This document shows, in pieces, positions 30,223 to 39,983 of a DNA stretch of 64,000 bases. Position 1 is the first letter of the stretch; every line of letters begins with the position of its first letter. Source of the DNA: Azolla caroliniana (taxonomy: Eukaryota > Polypodiophyta); contig JBHGNT010000010.1 of assembly GCA_043228905.1 (NCBI GenBank), forward strand, positions 3,162,001-3,226,000, in the 5' to 3' direction. Below the pieces are notes generated by a model. That model did not search any database, was not told the DNA's origin, and was given only the letters and a program-made list of their open reading frames with translations. The position numbers were made by a program, and so were the translations under genes.

Positions 30223-30920
30223 CTAGCACTCACTTTCCCTGTGGCCTTTTTTGCCACAGTACCAGCACTCCGCGATGGTCTTCCCTTGCCGGTTCTCATC
30301 GCTTCGACTCCCCCTGTTTCCGGAGGGTCCGAAGTTACTGTCGACATCACTTCGGTGTCTTCTTCCTTGATCTCGTCGGCCGCCTCCATTGCGCGCCGAC
30401 TCGCCTCGTCCTCCATGTCCACGGGGCCTATCTCCCTCCGTGTACAACATCTTGCTGTCGGTGTGCGTGCTTGTCGACGCACCCGCGTGGTTCTCCTCTA
30501 CCAGGAGCATCGACTGTAAGTCGAAAAAGGACGACGTATTCTCCCGGGTACACACAGCCGTTCGGAACGCTCCAAACTTCGACGCGAAACCTCCGAGATA
30601 GATCTAGACCATCTCACTCTCCTCGATGTTCACCTCTATGGAGGCGAGGGAGTCGTTGATATCATTGATCTTCGAGGTATAGTCCGCCACCGACAAGTCG
30701 CGCTGTCGTAGGTTGCTCAACTCCTGTCGGAGCTGAAGCTTCCTAGCTGTGGTGCTCGCGGCGAAAATCTTCTTCAGATTTTCCCACGCACCCTTTGGCG
30801 TCTTTGCATCCCAAACATAACTCAATAGTTGTTCGCCCACACACGACGCGAAGCAATATAATACCCTGCTCGCCGATTGCTCCCACGACGGGAAGTCTCT
30901 GTGTGTCGATTCGGGTGCCG
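30223..30920 (-). pseudogene. Copia-4 Gag, C-terminal two thirds
   Basis: Minus frames carry CVGEQLLSYVWDAKTPKGAW and ELSNLRQRDLSVADYTSKI (UBN2-type Gag), a stop near 30601, then an Arg/Gly-rich stretch and the knuckle ECWYCGKKGHRESEC. The N-terminal part lies 13 kb away at 44173-44298 because gypsy B2 inserted at 30921. Confidence 0.8.
30917..30920 (+). repeat. TSD ccgc of gypsy B2 (left copy)
   Basis: ccgc, repeated at 44169-44172 after the 3' LTR. The copia-4 Gag frame rejoins across it. Confidence 0.85.
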
Positions 30921-31574
30921 CTGTCGTGAAGAAAACCGTCCCTTAGAGCAATTGGTGCATAGCGCGTGTGAACCGGCGGCTCTTCACGCGTGCGCGCCCT
31001 TTAATGTATATAATAGAGAATTAAGTACAAAGGCATATCCTAGGTAGTTAGATTCGGTAGGTAGGAAGTTAATGAGGGAAACGGCTACCTTCTTGAAGAT
31101 ATAAAAGAGAGGGAGATGCGGGGAGAAAGGGATCGCGCATTGAGGAGGACGAAGTGTTGTCGGACCGTAACCGAACGCTTCTCCTCTGTTTGTTCTCTAT
31201 TGCTCTTCTCTGCAGGTTTTCGGGAGGCTCGCTCTGCTTCGAGGAACGCCCGTGTGCTTCTGGCAGCACCTCCATCCTATCTCCTTTCGTGCGCAGACGA
31301 GCAGGCATCGACATCTGTTCGCCGGCCTGTTCGGTTGTAACCGCTCGCGTGCTCTGTTGTTTTTGTGTCATTTGTTAATATACAAACATTTGTGTCTCTC
31401 TGTCTCTGTGTCCATTCGTGTCTTCTGCGTTGACGGGCCATGTCCCTGTGTTTCTTTGCTCATATGTAACCGATCGTCTCACTCTTTCTCTTTCCCCTCC
31501 TATCACCTGCTCTTCGGTTCAAGACCCCGGCGGTCCCGCCTCGTTTCTCCACGCACGCGCGTAGTAACGCGACA
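30921..31574 (+). repeat. 5' LTR of gypsy B2
   Basis: 654 bp, TGTCGTGAAG to ACGCGACA, followed by candidate PBS tggtgaacccgacgtg at 31579-31594. TATA-like atataaaagag at about 31098. Confidence 0.9.
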
Positions 31575-31618
31575 TATTTGGTGAACCCGACGTGAACAAG
31601 GCAGCAGAGGGGCAGAAG

Positions 31619-33063
31619 ATGAGGGGGTCGGATCTTGCAGAGGCCATGGCTTCGGCCGTAGACCGGACAGTGAGCGCGCGCGAGGGCACCGGCGCCCTTG
31701 ACAAGGCTATTGAGGCGATCGTCGGTACGACCGGCCGGTTTAGTGGAAAGGATGCCACGAGTTATTTGGCGTCCTACCGGGCAAAGATGTTGATGAGGGA
31801 TATTCCGGAAGAGAGGAGTCCAACCGGATTCCCTCGAGTGGCGATGTCGGGCATCCATGCGAAGGTGCTCGAAGTCCGGGCGGAGAGCCGGACCTGGGAG
31901 GAGTTCGAAGGACGGCTCCTGGAGAAATACGGGTTGGATGACGCGCTTCGACTTTCGAAGTGGGGCTTCATGGAGTGGGTGGAGTCCCCCAACAAAGGAA
32001 GAATTGCATCGGTACTCCTCCGGGAGTTTGAGGAACGCTTTGCGCGCCTTTCGGCGCTCGATCAAACCGTTCTAGACACAAGTCGTGTCCTACTGTTTGT
32101 CAAATCGGTTGACGCACAGGATCGGGAGCAAGTGGGCTCCTTACTGGAAACCGAAGACGGGTTGACGGCCGACTAGGCCGCGGTAAAAAGAGTTTGCGGC
32201 CGTTTTGACAAACGGTGGGAGTGGGCTGATACAGGGGCGACCGGGGCGGGTCCTGTCGCAGCAAAGAAGCTCGAACCGATACCGCAGGCGCGACGGGAAG
32301 AGACTCGGGAGTGCCTCGAAACCGGTTCGGCTTCGACCGGCGTGGTCAGAGGCTCGTCCGGGGGGACAGCTTTGGAGGAGTTGACACGGGTGGTAAAGGA
32401 TCTCCAGATCGCCCAGGCTCGGAGGGAAGGCGGCGATCAGGCTCGTGACCGACGGCCTCCGGCAGGAAATAGGTGCATGTGGTGCGATGAGGTCGGCCAC
32501 ATCCGGAAAGACTGCGGGGACTTTACGGAGGCTTTGAGAAGCCGGGTAGTGTACCTGTGGGAAGGTTGGGTGCACGCCAGCGATACCCGGAGGGCCCTGA
32601 ACCGAAACGACGGGCGAGGAGGAATGAAAAGGCTGATGGAAGAGGCGGCGGCCCAGCACGCGGAGACCGTCCACTACTCAGCGTCAGCCGGTATTCGGGT
32701 CGGAGGCAGCGAGGCCCAGAAGGAGAGCAAAGCCGGGTTCTGGCCGACGATGCTGGAAGGCCTTGCCGGTGCCCGACTAAAGAAAGACGAAGTAGACCGC
32801 GCGGAGAAGCGGGTCCAGGAGGTAACCGGGTGGAGTGACCCGGTCGAAGAAAAGACGGGTTTCGTCGAAGCAGCTTGCCAGAACTATGAGGCTCTGGTTG
32901 AAGACAAATGGGTAGGTAAAACCGGAGGGGCGGGACCCTTACAGAGATACGAAACCCGATTCGGGCTGAAACGAAACGAGGCCGGTGAGTCCAGTGCCCG
33001 GGATAACCACAAGAAGGGCGGATACCGTTTGGGCACGGAGATCGAAAGGACCACGGACCTACG
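31619..33063 (+). pseudogene. Gypsy B2 Gag
   Basis: Starts at ATG 31619 (MRGSDLAEAMASAVDRTVSA), equivalent to B1. One nonsense codon, TAG at 32174-32176, replaces the Trp found in B1 (DWAAVKRV). The rest is open: knuckle CMWCDEVGHIRKDC, then GRGGMKRLMEEAAAQH, and RLGTEIERTTDLR where B1 has a stop. Copia-3 inserted after that arginine. After its removal the frame continues KVLEERILDSK at 39349. Confidence 0.85.
33059..33063 (+). repeat. TSD ctacg of copia-3 (left copy)
   Basis: ctacg repeated at 39344-39348, bounding copia-3. Excision restores the B2 Gag-Pro frame. Confidence 0.9.
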
Positions 33064-33754
33064 TGTTGGGAGACAGGTCCCTCCGGATGGGAAGGGAGAA
33101 GAACAGTGCCGATGAACAAACTTGGCCGAGGCCGAGACCGGATGAGGAGTACCCGGCTACAGAGATCCGGATGATGCAAACCCGGTGAAGACCGGATGAG
33201 GAGTTCCCGGCTACGGAGGGCCGGATGATGCAGACCCGGTATGAACCGGATGAGGAGAACCCGGCTACGGAGAGCCGGATGATGCAGACCCGATGAAGAC
33301 CGGATGAGGAGTACCCGACTGCGGAGGGCCGGATGATGCAGACCCGGTATGAACCGGATGAGGAGTACCCGGCTATGGAGAGCCGGATGATGCAGACCCG
33401 GTGAAGACCGGATGAGGAGTACCCGGCTACGGAGAACCGGATGAAGAGACATATTCGTAAATATGTTTTCTGATAGTCCATCGAGGCTATATTTGTAAAT
33501 AGCCGAAAAGTCATATTAGTATAAATATGACTTAGGGCAAACTAGGAGTATGTAGTGGTTGTCATTTTCTTGTTGGTGCAAGAAGAAGAGAGAGTACGTA
33601 ACGTTGTACAGAGAGAGAGAGAGAAAGAGGTCGTTGCCTCTGTTGTAACCGCCGCCTGTGGCGAAGATCGTGAGTCTGAGGTCGTTGCCTCCGTGAACTC
33701 ACTGTTTTGTACATTCTTACATAGTGACAGTTTGCAGCCTGTGGGCTGCCGTGG
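33064..33754 (+). repeat. 5' LTR of copia-3 (3' end deleted)
   Basis: Starts TGTTGGGAGACAGG. It matches 38344 onwards except for fewer minisatellite units, and ends at gctgccgtgg where the other LTR goes on attttcccc. The TATA palindrome is at 33508-33533. Confidence 0.88.
33135..33449 (+). repeat. Minisatellite inside copia-3 5' LTR (5 units plus partial)
   Basis: Units of about 52-56 bp built on ccggatgaggagtacccggc, then ggagagccggatgatgcaga. Two unit forms alternate, ending cccggtga or cccggtatga. There are five full units and a final partial one, against eight plus partial in the 3' LTR. Confidence 0.88.
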
Positions 33755-33760
33755 TTTTGC

Positions 33761-34211
33761 ATGTTCAAGCTCACCGGCTCCAACTATTCGGTATGGAAGT
33801 CGAAGATGAGGGACATGCTCATGGTTAAAGACCTCTGACTGCCGGTTCAGTTCGGGGACAAGAGACTGGACAAAATCGACGCCGCGATATGGGAGGTGAT
33901 GCACATGAAGACAACGGCGTACATACGGTGCTTCATCAACATGAGCCTATACAACAACTTCAATGAAGAGAGCAAGGCTCATGAGCTCTGGGAGAAGATC
34001 GGCATAATGTTTCAAAACAAAAATGTTGTTAATCAGGTTTCGGTATTTCGGAAGCTAGTAAGACTCCGGTACCAAGATGGCTCCAGCATGGCGGAGCATA
34101 TGAATGCCTTCCAGGGGCTGATACACCAGGCAACGTCATTGGAAGTACCTCTTGCCGATGAGGTACTAGCGCTACTCCTGCTCGGTTCCCTCCCGAATAG
34201 CTGGGAGACGT
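33761..34211 (+). pseudogene. Copia-3 Gag, N-terminal part
   Basis: From ATG 33761: MFKLTGSNYSVWKSKMRDML, a UBN2-type Gag, with TGA at 33836-33838 where a Trp is likely. It then runs open through LWEKIGIMFQNKNVVNQVSV and HMNAFQGLIHQATSLEVPL to SLPNSWETL, where the solo LTR splits it. This part is only loosely similar to copia-1 Gag, while the region after the solo LTR is close to it. Confidence 0.8.
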
Positions 34212-34753
34212 TGTCGCGTTGTTACGCACGTGCGTATAGAAGGGGCGGGACCGCGGGGGTCTTGGACTAGGGAGTGGAGGAGAAAGAATAGGACATGATA
34301 TGGAGGCTTAGCTCAAGAGGAGAAGGGGAAAGAATAAGACCACGACATCGAAGGAGGGATCGGCGGAGGCAAGATGCTCAACAAGTTATATTAAAACAAC
34401 GAATGGTTACAACAATGGTGGCCGCCATGGCTGCACCAAAATGACTATCCGAAAACCCTAAAGGGAAACCCAAGAAGAAAACCCTAACCAAAACCCTAAC
34501 CCTAAAACGAAATGGGAAGAGGGAGAACCCTAGACTAAGTGGTATACCTTACTCGCACAAAATAGGCAACCCCTTCATAAGTGACCCCTCCCTTCCTTTT
34601 ATAGCCCAAGGAGGGAGGGACCTTACAATGTGGGACAAAAATTTCCCCTCTCTTTCTATACACCATATCCTAGTATACATGTGCACATGTTGCACACCAC
34701 CGACTTGCCCCTTCCACCCCGATTTCCGCCTATGGACGAAAATCTTCACGACA
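34212..34753 (-). repeat. Solo LTR of a gypsy B-related family
   Basis: 542 bp with ends TGTCGCG...CACGACA, flanked by acgt at 34208-34211 and 34754-34757. On the minus strand it begins TGTCGTGAAGA and ends AACGCGACA like gypsy B2 LTRs, but the middle is different and includes telomere-like aaccctaaccctaaaacg around 34480-34510. It is probably left by LTR-LTR recombination. The copia-3 Gag frame rejoins across it. Confidence 0.82.
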
Positions 34754-34757
34754 ACGT

Positions 34758-36717
34758 TGGTTGTCACTTTGGGCAACGCCGGACCGGAAGGAAAACGGTT
34801 ATCCCTAGCAAGAGTAAGGTCGAGCTTGCTAGATGAGGAGGCGCGTCGGAAAGACAAAGATACGAGCTCCGACTCCAAAGCGCTCCTTGCCGAATCGGAA
34901 CGCGGAAGATAGAGAAACCGTAGTCCCCAGAACCGGGAGAAGTCGGGGACACGGTCAAAGTCAAGGGGGAGGCCTGCTTGCTTCTATTGCGGCAAGCCGG
35001 GACACTTCCAAAAGAACTGTCGGCATTTCCGTAAAGACAAGGAAACCGATGGTACCGATTCGAAGCAAACCCCGGACCGGAACGGTAAAGACCGGAGGGG
35101 GCCGGACCGGAAGGGAATGACGGCAATCGCGGCAAGTGAAGAAGAGTTGATGCTCATCACCGAGGAGTGTGAGATAAACCTTGCCAGCGACGAGATGACC
35201 TGGGTGGTAGACTCCGGAGCATCGTTCCACCTTACCCCGGACCGAAAATGCTTCTCATCCTACTCAGCCGATGATCACGGCTGTGTCCGGATGGGGAACG
35301 AAGGTACATGCCGAATTGTCGGCATAGGAGACGTGTGGCTGTCAACACCAACCGAATTCAAGTTGCTGCTGAAGGATGTCCGACACGTTCCGGAGGTTCG
35401 TCTGAACCTGATATCAGTCGGTCGGCTAGATGATGAGGGCTACACGGGTAGCATCCGGAACGACGTCATGAAGTTCAGCAAAGGGAGCCTGATTGTGGCT
35501 CAGGCCCGGAAGGTAAACACACTATACCTGATGAATGCCCGGTTATGCCCAGAAGAAATGAACGTGGCATCTGACACTGTCGGTGAGCTGTGGCACAAGA
35601 GGCTGTGTCATATGAGCGAGAAGGGGATGAAGAGGCTTGCAGACAACAACCTCATTCCAGTGAAGAACGTGCACTTAGAGAAGTGCACTGATTGTCTGGC
35701 CGGTAAGCAGAACCGGACCTCCTTCCGACCAAGGCCACCGATGAGACGTAATGCACCACTGGAGTTGGTGCATATGGATGTGTGTCAGGTAGACACGAAG
35801 TCACATGCCGGAGCGCAGTACTTCGTGACGTTCATAGATGACCACAGTCAGAAGCTGTGGGCCACACCATTGAAGACGAAGGATCAGGTGTTATCCGTCT
35901 TCAAAGAGCTCCACGCGAGAGTGGAAAGAGAAACCGGCCGAAAGCTAAAGGCGGTTCGAGCAGATAACGGAGGAGAATACCGGGGGCAGTTCGAGGAGTA
36001 CTGCCGCTCGAAGGGAATCCGGCTCGAATTTACCGTGCCGAAGACACCGGAACTAAACAGACTGGCCGAGAGGATGAACCGGACCATAATGGAGAGGGTC
36101 CGGAGTATGCTAGCGCATGCAAAACTACCCAAGAAGTTTTGGGCTGAGGCATTGTCGACGGCGACATATGTGATAAATAGATCACCCTCAGTACCCTTGG
36201 ACGGAGACACGCCACAGAGAGTGTGGACCGGTAAGGAAGTATCCTACCGGCATCTGAAGGTGTTCAGGTGTCTCGCGTACGTGCATGTAGCTAAGGACCG
36301 GAGAGGAAAGTTAGATCCAAAGACCCGGCCATGCATATTCCTCGGTTACGGTGACGATGAGTTCGGCTATCAAGTGTGGGACCCGGTCGACAAGAAGGTA
36401 TTCCGGAGTCGAGATATTATCTTCATGGAGGACAAGACGCTTGCCGACTGGGAGTCGGAGAAGAAGATAATGAACTCCGAGTCGACCGGTAAGGATAGAC
36501 TCTACAATGAGCTGACCCAACCGGCAAGAGACCGGTTAGCACTCGAGGAACCAGCCGGTTACGGTGAGGATACCGCACCGGCAGAAGAAGAAGTAGAGGC
36601 AGCTGAGACCGGAACCGGCCAAGACCCCGAATCGGATTCGGATGAAGAGCAAATGGAGGAGTCGGCTACCGAAGCCCAAAGACGGAGATATCCTCTCGGA
36701 GAGAGAAGGCCCCCCCC
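34758..36717 (+). pseudogene. Copia-3 Gag end, protease and integrase
   Basis: Reads SLLDEEARRKDKDTSSD, TAG at 34910-34912, knuckle CFYCGKPGHFQKNC, protease VDSGASFHLTPDRKCFSSYS, pre-integrase HKRLCHMSEKGMKRL, and integrase core with VHMDVCQVDT (D), ADNGGEYRG (D) and LAERMNRTIMERV (E). It is open from 35117 to a run of eight C at 36710-36717, where a net one-base insertion relative to copia-1/-2 shifts the frame. Confidence 0.88.
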
Positions 36718-38333
36718 GGAGATTTCCGGATGCAGAGCATGTTCTGCTGACCGATGAGGGGGAGCCGGAAAGCTTCAAAGAAGCGGAGGATGACACCCAC
36801 AGCCGAAAATGGTTAAGTGCCATGCAGGACGAGATGGATTCCCTGCATGAGAACCATACGTACGAATTGGTGGAGTTGTCGAAAGGAAAGCGGGCACTCC
36901 GAAACAAGTGGGTGTACAAGTTGAAACCGGGAGATGCCGGAAACCCCCCGAGATACAAAGTCAGGATCGTGGTGAAGGGGTTCCAGCAGAAGAAGGGTGT
37001 GGACTTCGACGAGATATTTGCCCCGGTAGTAAAGATGACCTCCATCCGGACGGTGCTGAGTATAGCGGCAAGCATGGACCTTGAGGTAGAGCATTTGGAC
37101 GTGAAGACGACATTCCTTCACGGCGACCTCGAAGAGGAGATCTACATGCAGCAACCGGAAGGATTCGTGGAGAAAGGGAAGGAGCACCTGGTATGCCGGT
37201 TGAAGAAGAGCCTGTTCGGACTGAAGCAGGCTCCCCGTCAATGGTACCGGAAGTTCAACTCCTTCATGACCGATCAAGGGTACCACAAGACACAAGCCGA
37301 TCACTGTGTGTTTGTGAAGAAGTTCGAAGGAGGTGACTTCCTGATACTCCTTTTGTACGTGGATGACATGTTGATCGTCGGACGTGACCAAGTCAAAATA
37401 TGGATGCTGAAGAAGGCTCTCAACCGGACCTTCTCAATGAAAGACTTGGGTCCGGCAAGACAGATGTTGGGGATGCACATCATCCGGAACCGGTCAGCGA
37501 AGCAATTATGGCTATCACAGGAGAAGTATGTGACAAAGGTGCTTCACCGGTTCAACATGTCAGAAGCGAAACCGGTCGGATCGACACTTCCAGCAAACTG
37601 CAGGCTATCCGGCAAGCAAAGCCCGAAGACGAAAGCAGAGAAGGTGGATATGATGAAGATTCCATATGCCTCTGCCGTCAGGAGCTTGATGTACGCAATG
37701 GTTTGTACTCGACTAGATATAGGATACGCAATCGGAGTGGTGAGCCGGTTTATGAGCAATCCCGGCAAGGAGCATTGGAACGCGGTCAAATGGATACTCC
37801 GGTATTTGAAGGGCACTTCAAATATGTGTCTCCGATTCGGCTGCGGAAAACCTCAACTGGACGGTTTCACCAATTCGGACATGTCCGCTGATGTGGATAC
37901 CAGCCGGTCTACATCCGGGTATGTGATGACATATGCAGGGGGAGCTGTTTCGTGGCAGTCGAGGCTGCAGAAGACGGTTGCATTGTCAACCACGGAGGCG
38001 GAGTACATGGCAGTTGTGGAAGCCGGCAAGGAAATATTATGGATGAAGGACTTCATCGGAGAGCTCGGTATCCGGCAAGAGGAATACCGACTCTATTACG
38101 ACAGTCAAAGTTCCATCCACCTTGCTAAGAATGCGGCCTACCATTCCCGAACGAAGCATATCCAGCGGAGGTATCATTGGATCCGGGAAAGAGTAGATGA
38201 CCAGGAGTTCGCACTGATGAAGATTCACACGGCCGAGAACGGGTCAGATATGCTAACCAAAGTGCTGACACCTGACAAGTTGGATGCATGCCGGAAGAGA
38301 ATTGGACTGGTAAGACACCCCATGTCGGAGTGA
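36718..38333 (+). pseudogene. Copia-3 RT and RNase H
   Basis: After the shift the frame is open to TGA 38333: GKRALRNKWVYKLKPGDAGN, LDVKTTFLHGDLEEEIYM, catalytic LLYVDDMLIVG, then RNase H NSDMSADVDTSRSTSG, STTEAEYMAVVEAGKE and YYDSQSSIHLAKN. Two changes are notable in RNase H: D>N (TNSDMSAD for TDSDMSAD) and C>Y before DSQS. Confidence 0.88.
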
Positions 38334-38343
38334 AGGGGGAGTT

Positions 38344-39343
38344 TGTTGGGAGACAGGTCCCTCCGGATGGGAAGGGAGAAGAACAATGCCGATGAACAAA
38401 CTCGGCCGAGGCCGAGACCGGATGAGGAGTACCCAGCTACAGAGAGCCGGATGATGCAAACCCGGTGAAGACCGGATGAGGAGTACCCGGCTACGGAGGG
38501 CCGGATGATGCAGACCCGGTATGAACCGGATGAGGAGTACCCGGCTACGGAGAGCCAGATGATGCAGACCCGGTGAAGACCGGATGAGGAGTACCCGGCT
38601 GCGGAGGGCCGGATGATGCAGACCCGGTATGAACCGGATGAAGAGTACCCGGCTACGGAGGGCCGGATGATGCAGACCCGGTATGAACCGGATGAGGAGT
38701 ACCCGGCTACGGAGAGCCAGATGATGCAGACCCGGTGAAGACCGGATGATGAGTACCCGGCTGCGGAGGGCCGGATGATGCAGACCCGGTATGAACCGGA
38801 TGAGGAGTACCCGGCTACGGAGAGCCAGATGATGCAGACCCGGTGAAGACCGGATGAGGAGTACCCGGCTACGGAGAACCGGATGAAGAGACATATTCGT
38901 AAATATGTTTTCTGATTGTCCATCGAGGCTATATTTGTAAATAGCCGAAAAGTCATATTAGTATAAATATGACTTAGGGCAAACTAGGAGTATGTAGTGG
39001 TTGTCATTTTCTTGTTGGTGCAAGAAGAAGAGAGGGTACGTAACGTTGTACAAAGAGAGAGAGAGAAAGAGGTCGTTGCCTCTATTGTAACCGCCGCCTG
39101 TGGCGAAGTTCGTGAGTCCGAGGTCGTTGCCTCCGTGAACTCACTGTTTTGTACATTCTTACATAGTGACAGTTTGCAGCCTGTGGGCTGCCGTGGATTT
39201 TCCCCTAGTTTGGGGTTTTCCACGTAAACGTCCTGTGTATCTTTCTTCTTCTTTGTGTCGCATCTTATTTCCCGTTTTCTGTGTATCATTCTAAGCTCGG
39301 TTGTGGCCGAGCGTTGCGCATAAGGAACGATCAGTTCCCGTCA
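38344..39343 (+). repeat. 3' LTR of copia-3
   Basis: 1000 bp, TGTTGGGAGACAGG to CCCGTCA, preceded by aagggggagtt. It holds eight plus partial minisatellite units (38415-38889) and the TATA palindrome at 38950-38975. TSD ctacg follows at 39344. Confidence 0.9.
38415..38889 (+). repeat. Minisatellite inside copia-3 3' LTR (8 units plus partial)
   Basis: Same alternating ~52-56-bp units as 33135-33449 but with three more copies. The extra units look like a duplicated block of two or three neighbouring units. Confidence 0.88.
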
Positions 39344-39348
39344 CTACG

Positions 39349-39983
39349 AAAGGTCCTGGAAGAACGAATCCTCGACAGCAAGGTGGAACTGTCATTGCGG
39401 GAGGTGCTCAGAATCGCCAAGAAGGAGTTCCACGACTCCATCGTAGACTTGGTGAAGAGGAAGAGGCTGTCGACAGAGGCAGAACCGGAAAGGCCGATGG
39501 AGGTGCGGACGACGCACATAGAGGACATGGCGCTGGAAGACGAGTGGGCGGAGAGCCACTATTCGAGGCCACACTGGGCCCGAGCGACCACGGAAACCCC
39601 GGTGAAGATCGGAGATGTTCAGGAACCGGTGGTGGCGCTGGTGGACCACGGTTCGGAAATAAACCTGATGTCCATGGACTTCTACAAGAAGGGGAAATGG
39701 CCGATCAACACCAAGCATGGGTGGAAGATACAGGCGGCGACGCGTGCCACTGAGGAACTACACGGGGCACTTCTTTGTGCAGGAGACGTCCTCGCACCCG
39801 GTCATACTAGGAGAACCGTACATTATGGCAGCGCGAATGGAGACCAAGGTGTTGGACAACGGGTCGGCTTACGCGAGGGTCAAGAGTCAGGACGGGCGTC
39901 ATTCGGTCCAGTTCCTGACGGTGCGACCGAACCACGAGTGAAACCGCGAGTCCCTCGGTGGCGAGAACCGAGAGGATTTTTAG
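39349..39983 (+). pseudogene. Gypsy B2 protease region
   Basis: KVLEERILDSKVELSLREVL, then ALVDHGSEINLMSMDFYKKG as in B1. A deletion of about 46 bases after EELHGA (near 39770) removes the block PNVRVKIGDVEVDQ and shifts the frame. The remainder, up to GATTTTTAG at 39975-39983, is still recognisable. Confidence 0.82.

Larger units (their letters stand above)
33064..39343 (+). mobile_element. Copia-3: degraded Ty1/copia element with minisatellite LTRs
   Basis: + strand element, TSD ctacg. The 3' LTR is 1000 bp (38344-39343). The 5' LTR is cut at 33754, where it joins gag directly, so the LTR end, PBS and leader are deleted. Pol is very close to copia-1/-2, but the LTR and first half of Gag are of another type. 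It contains a solo LTR (34212-34753), stops and one frameshift. Confidence 0.9.

Noticed and set aside
33135-38889. Possible CRISPR-like array because of regular repeats
   Set aside because: Repeats are contiguous tandem units inside LTRs of a eukaryotic element, with no unique spacers and no cas genes.
38225-38956. Long minus-strand frame of repeated SGYSSSGLHRVCIIR units, also at 33059-33514
   Set aside because: Produced by the ~54-bp minisatellite in the copia-3 LTR (unit pairs happen to stay open). No start context or independent support as a repeat protein.
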